From: Candidatus Dormiibacterota bacterium
GTDB lineage: Bacteria; Chloroflexota; Dormibacteria; UBA8260; Bog-877
Assembly (NCBI GenBank): GCA_003164475.1
Contig: PLTL01000031.1
Location: 1-12,577 of the forward strand
Direction of reading: 5' to 3'
Length of the DNA stretch: 12,577 nucleotides
The position numbers were made by a program, and so were the translations under genes. The notes under the pieces are model-generated. The model saw only the letters and a list, made by a program, of their open reading frames with translations. It had not been told where the DNA came from and did not search any database. Below are positions 7,334 to 12,577 of this stretch, in pieces; position 1 is the first letter of the stretch, and the number at the start of each line of letters is the position of its first letter.

Positions 7334-8797
7334 TCACGCCTCCATGGCAGCCGGGGGGCTTGGAGGCGGCTCCGCCGCTCGCCTTTGGTGGGTGGCGCGG
7401 ATGCGGCGCACGCCGGCCATCGCGGCCACGGCGGCGAGCAGGGCGGTTAGTGCTGTCGCTCCGGTTATGGCGGGATAGGCGTATCGGTAGACCACCCCTG
7501 GGGAGCCGAGGCAGACCGCGGCCATGTAGAGCAGCAGTGCCCCGGCGAGAAGCCCGAGCACGCGCTCGGCCGCGTCGCGCCGGCGCAACCACCACGCCCC
7601 CGCCGCGAGCAGCAGGAGCAGATAGGCCCACCCTGTGAAGATCGCGCCCCCGACCGCGTTGTCACCACCCTGCGCGAACGCGAGGATGTAGTGCATGCCC
7701 ACCGTGTTCGGCCCGGGAAGCAGGGCGGTGTACCCAGGGTTGTACTGCGGCCACTGGGTGACCCAATAGGCCGGCCCCGTGACCATCGTCTCGCGGAGGG
7801 CCAGATGTACCCGCTCCTCGAGGTAGGCAGCGGGATCGTGAAGGATGGCCCGGATCCATGCGGAGCGGAGGGTGGTGTACTGCTCCGCCGAGACGGGGAT
7901 CTGGATGACGCTGCTGGAGCCGAAGAGCAGCCCATCGATCGAATCCGTGTCCGTGTACTGCATGATGTGGGCGAGGCTCTGGGAGGGGTCCACGTCGGGT
8001 GGGATGAGGACCTTGCCCTCCTCTCGGGACATCATGGCGAGGTCGTAGACGTAGGTGACCTGGTCGGGGTGGAGGTCTGCCGTGCCGATCAAGACCTCGA
8101 CGGCCGTCTGCGTTCCCAGCAGCGCGAGAGTTGCGGCGATGCCGAGGCCCATGGCAAGGGTGCGGCGCCAGCGCTGGACCCGGCCCAACGCCAGGAAGGC
8201 GAGGGCCCAGCAGAGGATCAGAACCACAGGCAGGGCGGTGGGGCGGGCCGCGAGGCAGAGGAAGGCGAAGATGAGCGCAGCGGCGAGCGCGATCCATCGG
8301 GAGCGGCCCCTCGCGCTCCAGGCCCGAGCGGTCAGCCCGAAGCCGCAGAGCGCGAAACCGGTGAACCAGGCGTCGACGCCGACGTGGATCTCCCAGCTGA
8401 GGACCGGAGGAAAGAGCATGCAGAGAATGGCGATGCCCACCGCCCAGGGTCGGGAGAGGCGCACCCGCAGCACCAGGTAGAAGCCGATGGCCAGGGTCAG
8501 GACTCCGGCCAGGAGGACCCAGCCCGGGTCTCCCAGGCCAAGCAGCCAGGCCAGCCGGTACATCGCGGACAGGATGGGGGCGTGCCAGTTCGTGTAGGTG
8601 TTGCGTATGCCTTCGCTGAGTTCATCCAGGGTGTCGGGATCCATGTGCCCTGGCCAGAAGCTGGCGCTGATCCCGACCGATGCCAGCAGCAGAGCGGCAA
8701 AGGCGGCCAGCGAGCGCCATCCCGTTCGCTTGCGGCGACTCGCCGCTGGCTGACTTGGCGGCGGACTCGAGACGGGGTCCATGTGGGCGTCGAGCAT
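7334..8797 (-). CDS. Polytopic membrane protein, GT-C-type glycosyltransferase-like
   Basis: ATG at 8797 gives 487 aa; ATG at 8782 (482 aa) is equally possible and neither has a clear Shine-Dalgarno. I count about 10 hydrophobic helices: roughly 27-46, 74-88, 92-110, 117-134, 141-157, 167-183, 187-204, 213-235, 384-402, 411-429 and 442-462. After the first helix comes GHMDPDTLDEL (Asp53, Asp55), the position where GT-C enzymes carry catalytic or metal-binding acids in the first outer loop, then NWHAP at 70-74. A soluble loop of about 135 residues (240-375) probably faces outside. Known GT-C enzymes use polyprenyl-phosphate sugars, so this one may modify the glycan or a lipid carrier after flipping. 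The N-terminus is basic (RRKR), agreeing with an inside start. The exact family is uncertain; it resembles actinobacterial family-39-like/DUF6020-like proteins from memory. Confidence 0.8.
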   Translation of the reverse strand: MLDAHMDPVSSPPPSQPAASRRKRTGWRSLAAFAALLLASVGISASFWPGHMDPDTLDELSEGIRNTYTNWHAPILSAMYRLAWLLGLGDPGWVLLAGVLTLAIGFYLVLRVRLSRPWAVGIAILCMLFPPVLSWEIHVGVDAWFTGFALCGFGLTARAWSARGRSRWIALAAALIFAFLCLAARPTALPVVLILCWALAFLALGRVQRWRRTLAMGLGIAATLALLGTQTAVEVLIGTADLHPDQVTYVYDLAMMSREEGKVLIPPDVDPSQSLAHIMQYTDTDSIDGLLFGSSSVIQIPVSAEQYTTLRSAWIRAILHDPAAYLEERVHLALRETMVTGPAYWVTQWPQYNPGYTALLPGPNTVGMHYILAFAQGGDNAVGGAIFTGWAYLLLLLAAGAWWLRRRDAAERVLGLLAGALLLYMAAVCLGSPGVVYRYAYPAITGATALTALLAAVAAMAGVRRIRATHQRRAAEPPPSPPAAMEA

Positions 8798-8801
8798 AGT
8801 A
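8796..8801 (-). promoter_or_regulatory. Possible -10 element for the membrane protein gene
   Basis: On the - strand the sequence reads TACTATGCT, which contains two overlapping TANNNT hexamers. It sits on the ATG at 8797 and ends 13 nt before the ATG at 8782. If it is real, transcription would start near 8789 and the 8782 start would be the true one, with a very short leader. I see no good -35 match about 17 nt upstream. Confidence 0.2.
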
Positions 8802-8940
8802 CGGGACGGATCGGCAGGGGGCTTGGCGCCGCCGGGGACGTGGCGAAGGTGGCGGCGCGGCGCGCAGCCACCCCCGGCGTGGGAGGCCCTCGTGGCCCCG
8901 GGATGCAGCCGGCTTAGCGATCCGCGAGCATGCCGCCTGC

Positions 8941-8946
8941 TATCAT
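8941..8946 (+). promoter_or_regulatory. Possible -10 element for the rml operon
   Basis: TATCAT is the best TANNNT match in the GC-rich divergent spacer 8798-9073. Transcription would start near 8953, giving a leader of about 120 nt to the chosen start at 9074. No convincing -35 box is visible at the expected spacing. Two dyads follow it directly. Confidence 0.3.
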
Positions 8947-8948
8947 CC

Positions 8949-8976
8949 GCCCGCGGGCCATCACCGGCACTGCCGG
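8949..8976. promoter_or_regulatory. Two adjacent palindromes at the predicted rml transcription start
   Basis: A perfect 10-bp palindrome, GCCCGCGGGC, lies at 8949-8958. A perfect 6-1-6 inverted repeat, CCGGCA-C-TGCCGG, lies at 8964-8976. Both fall just downstream of the candidate TATCAT box, where a repressor operator or a short RNA hairpin would act. In sequence of this GC content, short G/C palindromes also arise by chance, so this is tentative. Confidence 0.3.
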
Positions 8977-9073
8977 CGCGCGCTCGAGCCCGGAGACCGG
9001 GGCCACTCACGCAAGGAAGTCGCCCGTGGCGTGGATGCCGCCGACCGAATCGATGGAGCGGGTGCTTCGCTCT

Positions 9074-9604
9074 ATGAGCGAGGTGCCCGCCAGCCACCGC
9101 GCCGGCCCCGTTGAGGGGGTGATGGTCAAGACGCTTACCAAGCACGTCGACCAACGCGGCTACTTCATCGAGCAGCTCAGGCGAGGTGATGTCGACGACG
9201 AAGGGCGGCCATTCCTCCCCGAGCTGCCCTTTGCGCAGATGTCGCGGAGCCTGGCGTACGCGCGGGGAGGCAACCCGCCCGAGTTGATCAAGGCTTTCCA
9301 CTGGCACAAGCGTCAGTGGGACTACTGGGACATCGTGCAGGGGAACGCGCGCGTGGTTCTGGTGGATCTGCGCGAGACCTCGCCCACCGCGGGACACATC
9401 CAGAGCCTGGTGGTCGGAGAGCATGCTCCGAAGGTGATCGCCATCCCGCCCTACGTCGGTCACGGATTTCAGGCGCTGGACCTGCGCGACGTCATGCTCA
9501 CCTACTACGTCACCGAGCCCTACGATCGGTCGGACCCTGACGAGGGTCGGATTGCCTGGGACGACCCCAGGATCGGCTTCGACTGGCGGATCGACAACAT
9601 CTGA
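9074..9604 (+). CDS. RmlC-like cupin, dTDP-4-dehydrorhamnose 3,5-epimerase family
   Basis: ATG at 9074 gives 176 aa. I prefer it to ATG 9122, which follows a GAGGGGG run too closely, because the family usually has a few residues before the EGV strand seen here at PVEGVMV. Upstream in-frame starts (8930, 9035, 9053) would overlap the candidate promoter or lack family residues. The cupin core shows HVDQRGYFIEQLR, IKAFHWHKRQ (His76, His78), the second-half strand IPPYVGHGF, and YYVTEPYDRSDPDEGR near the end. Canonical RmlC has RGLHYQ at the catalytic-His position; this variant with FHWHK and DYWDIVQG belongs to the family's divergent branch. It probably epimerises C3/C5 of dTDP-4-keto-6-deoxyglucose, but product specificity is uncertain. 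It ends 1 nt before rmlB. Confidence 0.82.
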   Translation: MSEVPASHRAGPVEGVMVKTLTKHVDQRGYFIEQLRRGDVDDEGRPFLPELPFAQMSRSLAYARGGNPPELIKAFHWHKRQWDYWDIVQGNARVVLVDLRETSPTAGHIQSLVVGEHAPKVIAIPPYVGHGFQALDLRDVMLTYYVTEPYDRSDPDEGRIAWDDPRIGFDWRIDNI

Positions 9605-9605
9605 G

Positions 9606-10610
9606 ATGCGGCTTCTGGTCACCGGCGGAGCGGGCTTCATCGGCAGCGAGTTCGTTCGCCTGACCCTGGCCGAGCATCCCGAGGACTCGGTCACGGTCCT
9701 GGACAAGCTCACCTATGCCGGCAACGAGCGCAACCTCGATGCGGTGCGCGGCGATCCGCGATTCCGCTTCGTCCGCGGCGACATCGCCGACGCTGGGCTG
9801 GCGGGCGTCTTGGCCGGAGAGTGTGACGTGGTGGTGAACTTCGCCGCCGAGTCCCACGTGGATCGCTCGCTCGCGGCGCCGGGTCAGTTCATCCTCACCG
9901 ACGTCTACGGGACCTTCGTGCTTCTGGACGCGGCCCGCTCCGCCGGCCACCAGCGCTTCCTCCAGGTCAGCACCGACGAGGTGTACGGCGACGTCGCCGA
10001 GGGACGCAGCCGCGAGGGCGAACCACTGCGACCGCGCAGCCCGTACAGCGCCAGCAAGGCCGGGGGTGAGCTGATGATCCAGGCCTACCGGGCCTCCTAC
10101 GGATTCCCCGCCATTGTGAGTCGCGGCTGCAACACCTACGGCCACCACCAGTACCCGGAGAAGATCATCCCGCTCTTCATCACCAACGCCATCGAGGGTC
10201 GATCGCTGCCCATCTACGGCGACGGTCTGGCGGTCCGTGATTACATTTTCGTCGAGGACCACTGCCGTGGTATCGACATGGCGCTTCGCCAGGGGGCTGC
10301 GGGAGAGGATTACAACATCGGGACGGGGGGCGAGGCGAGCAGCATCGCGGTGGCGGACACCGTCCTCCGGCTGCTTGCCAAGCCGCGATCGCTGAAGGAG
10401 TTCGTCGCGGATCGTCCCGGGCACGACCGCCGTTACGCGGTGGATTCCTCCAAGCTGCGAAGCCTCGGATGGGAGCCCCGGGTCTCCTTCGAGGAGGGCA
10501 TGCGGCGGACGGTGGCTTGGTTTGTGGAGAACGAGGCGTGGTGGCGCCCTCTCAAGAACGGCGAGTTCTGGGAGTTCTACCGGAGGAACTACCGGACGGT
10601 CACCGGGTGA
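9606..10610 (+). CDS. rmlB: dTDP-glucose 4,6-dehydratase
   Basis: ATG at 9606 follows the previous TGA by one base (TGAgATG) and opens directly into the NAD-binding strand, giving 334 aa, normal for RmlB. This extended SDR enzyme converts dTDP-glucose to dTDP-4-keto-6-deoxyglucose, the first committed step to dTDP-L-rhamnose, in the cytoplasm. Visible motifs are GGAGFIG (7-13), DKLTYAGN, the AAESHVDRS segment, the catalytic STDEVYG (Thr123, Asp124, Glu125), and YSASK (Tyr147, Lys151). Substrate-binding segments include PEKIIPLF and GDGLAVRDYIFVEDHC. One oddity is that the usual SNNYGPYQ reads CNTYGHHQ here; the catalytic residues are intact. It is the middle gene of a three-gene rml run. Confidence 0.95.
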   Translation: MRLLVTGGAGFIGSEFVRLTLAEHPEDSVTVLDKLTYAGNERNLDAVRGDPRFRFVRGDIADAGLAGVLAGECDVVVNFAAESHVDRSLAAPGQFILTDVYGTFVLLDAARSAGHQRFLQVSTDEVYGDVAEGRSREGEPLRPRSPYSASKAGGELMIQAYRASYGFPAIVSRGCNTYGHHQYPEKIIPLFITNAIEGRSLPIYGDGLAVRDYIFVEDHCRGIDMALRQGAAGEDYNIGTGGEASSIAVADTVLRLLAKPRSLKEFVADRPGHDRRYAVDSSKLRSLGWEPRVSFEEGMRRTVAWFVENEAWWRPLKNGEFWEFYRRNYRTVTG

Positions 10611-10632
10611 CCGGCGGGGGGCGTGAACGGGA

Positions 10633-11496
10633 ATGCGGATCGAGGTGATCGGGTCGAGGGGGCAGCTCGGCCGCGAACTGATGGGGGTCCTCGCCCGCAC
10701 CGAGCACGAGGTGTCGGGGCACGACGTGGAGAGCGTCGACATCCGCGACCCGGAATCGACGGCGGCCCTCCTGGACGCATCCCGGCCGGACGCGGTGGTG
10801 AACTGTGCCGCCTGGACCAGGGTGGATGCCGCGGAGCTCGAGGCCGAGGCCGCATGGCAGGTCAATGCGGTTGCCCCGGGGATCCTGGCCCAGGCGTGCG
10901 CGGCGAGGGATATCCTGCTCTGCCACCTGAGCACCGACTACGTTTTCGACGGCGATGCCAGCTCTCCCATCGACGAGGAGGCAACACCACATCCTCTGAC
11001 CGCCTACGGTCGGGGCAAGCTGGCCGGCGAGGAGGCGGTCCGTGCACTGCTGCCCCGCCACCAGATCGTCCGCACCGCCTGGCTCTACGGCCAAGAGGGA
11101 CCCAATTTTGTCCTGACCATGCTGAGGTTGGCCCAGGAGCGAGGGCGGCTGCGGGTGGTCGCCGATCAGTGGGGCTCACCCACCTGGACCGGCCACCTCG
11201 CACCAGCAGTCGTCCGGCTGGTCACCCGGGGTGTCCCCGGCACCTTCCACCTGACCAACTCCGGTACCACGACCTGGCACGGCTTTGCCGAGGCGATCGT
11301 CGAGGAGGCGGGCCTCGACGTCCCCGTCGAGGCCGTCAGCAGCGCCGATCACCCCACCCCGGCGCGCCGCCCCGCCTACTCGGTCCTGGACAATCGCGCC
11401 TGGCACGAGCTGGGCGAGGCGCCCCTCCCCGATTGGAGGGACGGATTGCATGCTTATCTGTCGGGGCCAGGCCTCGCCCGGGTCCGGAACGCCTGA
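10633..11496 (+). CDS. rmlD: dTDP-4-dehydrorhamnose reductase
   Basis: ATG at 10633 gives 287 aa, typical for RmlD, and lies 22 nt after rmlB. RmlD reduces dTDP-4-keto-L-rhamnose with NAD(P)H to dTDP-L-rhamnose. Motifs: the dinucleotide loop GSRGQLGREL (7-16), DAVVNCAAWTRVDAAE, LSTDYVFDG, and the SDR pair Tyr125/Lys129 in AYGRGKLAGE. Later landmarks are RTAWLYG, VVADQWGSPTWTGHLA and the C-terminal RRPAYSVLDN. The presence of this enzyme is the best evidence that the pathway end product is L-rhamnose rather than another deoxysugar. Its last 43 bp overlap the 3' end of the methyltransferase gene on the opposite strand, so no terminator fits between them. Confidence 0.95.
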   Translation: MRIEVIGSRGQLGRELMGVLARTEHEVSGHDVESVDIRDPESTAALLDASRPDAVVNCAAWTRVDAAELEAEAAWQVNAVAPGILAQACAARDILLCHLSTDYVFDGDASSPIDEEATPHPLTAYGRGKLAGEEAVRALLPRHQIVRTAWLYGQEGPNFVLTMLRLAQERGRLRVVADQWGSPTWTGHLAPAVVRLVTRGVPGTFHLTNSGTTTWHGFAEAIVEEAGLDVPVEAVSSADHPTPARRPAYSVLDNRAWHELGEAPLPDWRDGLHAYLSGPGLARVRNA

Positions 11497-12458
11497 GCCG
11501 GGCTCGGCTTCCGGGCGACCACGGCCAGGATGTAGCAGTCGGCGGCCTCGCTGTACAGTCCCCAGTTTCTCGCCACCTCGTCCGCTTCGAAGTGGCCGGC
11601 GGCGAGGGAGCGTCCGGCGTAATTAAGGCCCTGCACCGACTCGACCTCCAGGCCGGCTGCCGCGATGAGGTCGGTCAACTCCTCAAGCGTGTACTCGACC
11701 TTGTGGTCGGGGTCGATCAGGGCCGACTGCTGCAGCCGCGTCACCGTCGCGTTGGGGGTGTCGATGGCAATGTGACCTCCGGGTCGGAGGACCCGGAAGA
11801 CCTGGGAGAGCACCAGAGCCCCCTCCGCCGGCGTGACATGCTCAATCGACTGACCGGAATACACGAGGTCCACGGAGCCGTCGGCGAAGGCGGAGAGGTC
11901 GGTCATCGAGTGGTAGTGGTAGCTCACCGGGCCGAGCGGAGTCTTGACGACGGTCCGGGCATCGTTGGAGCGGTAGATCGCGTGCCGCTCTGGGGAGGGC
12001 AAGTCGATGATGATGAGCTCCTCGAAGGGATAGGGATAGCCGAGAGCCACCATCGCCCCCTGATCGTTCCACTGGTGGGTACCGCCCAGATCCAGGATGC
12101 GCCGTGCCTCTGGAAGGCTCTTGATGAAGAGGCAGCGGCCGGCATGGATCGAGTAGCCGAGCATCCTTCCCGTGAAACCGAGCGTCTGGAACTCCTCGGA
12201 GCCGCGGAGGGCCTGAGTCAGCTCGGCTCGGGTGAACTCCCGTCTGACCAGCCGAGCCAGGTTGTCCGTGAGCCCCACTGGATCCACCGGTCGCTGGAGC
12301 ATCACCTCGTATGCCAGGCGCACCGCGAGGGCCGCCGGCAGACGCTCGTAGGTCACACCTCGCACGGAGTAACCCACCAGTCTGTCCCGCTCCGTCCGTG
12401 CTCCATGGTAGAGGGCGCGCGCCGTCGCCGACCTGCGGAGGAGGTCGCGGAGAGACAC
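11454..12458 (-). CDS. DUF4214-like domain plus class I SAM-dependent methyltransferase
   Basis: GTG at 12458 gives 334 aa ending in TAA. Residues 45-90 match the DUF4214 pattern (YEVMLQRPVDPVGL, then FTRAELTQALRGSEEF), a helical module known from surface-glycan and adhesin-type proteins. Residues about 105-315 form a methyltransferase: ILDLGG (121-126) is the SAM-binding glycine loop, Asp152 in IIIDLPSPERH sits at the end of strand 2, DGSVDLVYSGQSIEHV (193-208) is motif II, and VLRPGGHIAIDTPN (223-236) is motif III. The C-terminus is Arg/Pro-rich. It probably methylates a sugar or polyketide-like hydroxyl in the same glycan pathway, but the acceptor is unknown. It converges on and overlaps rmlD by 43 bp. 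A TAAGAT hexamer 8 nt before the GTG hints at a leaderless transcript. Confidence 0.88.
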   Translation of the reverse strand: MSLRDLLRRSATARALYHGARTERDRLVGYSVRGVTYERLPAALAVRLAYEVMLQRPVDPVGLTDNLARLVRREFTRAELTQALRGSEEFQTLGFTGRMLGYSIHAGRCLFIKSLPEARRILDLGGTHQWNDQGAMVALGYPYPFEELIIIDLPSPERHAIYRSNDARTVVKTPLGPVSYHYHSMTDLSAFADGSVDLVYSGQSIEHVTPAEGALVLSQVFRVLRPGGHIAIDTPNATVTRLQQSALIDPDHKVEYTLEELTDLIAAAGLEVESVQGLNYAGRSLAAGHFEADEVARNWGLYSEAADCYILAVVARKPSPAQAFRTRARPGPDR

Positions 12459-12466
12459 GGACCGAG

Positions 12467-12472
12467 ATCTTA
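12467..12472 (-). promoter_or_regulatory. Possible leaderless-type -10 element for the methyltransferase gene
   Basis: The - strand reads TAAGAT, then 8 nt, then the GTG start at 12458. This TANNNT-to-start distance is what leaderless promoters show in actinobacteria and related groups, and there is no clear Shine-Dalgarno here. The hexamer is short and the spacer (12459-12524) is only 66 nt, so read-through from the gene to the right is equally possible. Confidence 0.25.
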
Positions 12473-12524
12473 GCTGGCTCAGAGCCTCGTCGCCAGGACG
12501 GCGCCGCCGGCGAGGGTTCTGGGC

Positions 12525-12577
12525 TCAGTTCTCCGGAACGACTGTCAGGCGGGTGGGCGAGAAGGCGCTCCCGATCG
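12525..12577 (-). CDS. Possible C-terminal end of another gene (3' fragment)
   Basis: On the - strand the edge sequence can be read as IGSAFSPTRLTVVPEN followed by TGA (12527-12525). The composition is plausible for a real C-terminus, and the fragment lies 66 nt upstream of the methyltransferase in the same direction, as an operon neighbour would. Sixteen codons are too few to identify a family or to exclude chance. Confidence 0.35.
   Translation of the reverse strand, partial: IGSAFSPTRLTVVPEN

Noticed and set aside
1353..9016. Repeated ACTCACGCAAGCG (1353-1365 and 6481-6493, with a near copy at 9005)
   Set aside because: About one 13-mer match is expected by chance in 12.6 kb, and two of the copies lie inside coding sequence in unrelated contexts.
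8798..9712. N-terminal extension of the membrane protein frame up to 9712
   Set aside because: The extra 305 codons run antisense to the RmlC-like gene and the start of rmlB, and look like shadow sequence. The hydrophobic protein begins near 8797 or 8782.
9510..10934. 474-codon open frame on the - strand
   Set aside because: It is antisense to rmlB and the start of rmlD, with no recognisable motif.
10623..12473. 616-codon open frame on the + strand
   Set aside because: It overlaps rmlD in another frame and then runs antisense to the methyltransferase. Both of those have full motif sets, and this frame has none.

Overview
The window reads as a high-GC bacterial chromosome segment (G+C about two thirds by eye, GTG starts in use, codon third positions mostly G/C). 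It carries part of a cell-surface polysaccharide locus beside a secreted-type cell-wall hydrolase gene. The CHAP plus VCBS/FG-GAP architecture, actinobacterial-style glycan genes and possible leaderless promoters suit an actinomycete or a Chloroflexota/Dormibacterota-like soil lineage. This taxonomic guess is weak because there is no rRNA or marker gene here.

Layout from left to right. (1) 3-2084, + strand, 5' end beyond the window: a Ser/Thr/Ala/Pro-rich protein with a CHAP amidase/peptidase domain and six 48-residue VCBS/FG-GAP repeats. (2) 2081-8797, - strand: four genes reading right to left. They are a GT-C-like membrane protein, a small coiled-coil protein, a GT4 glycosyltransferase and a 1202-residue fusion (GT2, GT4, zinc ribbon, beta-sandwich, SAM methyltransferase). 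The last two overlap by 4 nt (GTGA), so they are probably translationally coupled. (3) 9074-11496, + strand: an RmlC-like cupin, RmlB and RmlD, tightly packed. This is most of the dTDP-L-rhamnose pathway, without rmlA. (4) 11454-12458, - strand: a DUF4214-like plus SAM-methyltransferase protein overlapping the 3' end of rmlD tail to tail. (5) 12525-12577, - strand: possibly the last 16 codons of another gene.

How the parts may work together (inference): RmlB, RmlD and the RmlC-like protein make a dTDP-6-deoxyhexose, probably dTDP-L-rhamnose. The cytoplasmic GT2/GT4 enzymes build a glycan with it. Methyltransferases may cap or decorate the chain. The GT-C-like membrane protein may add a sugar from a lipid-linked donor on the outer face. 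The CHAP protein may act on peptidoglycan or bind the surface, but it may be only a neighbour.

The most unusual items are the three-enzyme fusion with an embedded extracellular-type jelly-roll module, the alternating two-unit repeat in the CHAP protein, and the complete lack of spacer at both convergent gene junctions (shared CTAG stop; 43-bp antisense overlap). I saw no tRNA, rRNA, CRISPR array, insertion sequence, or clear intrinsic terminator. Every spacer is under 300 bp.
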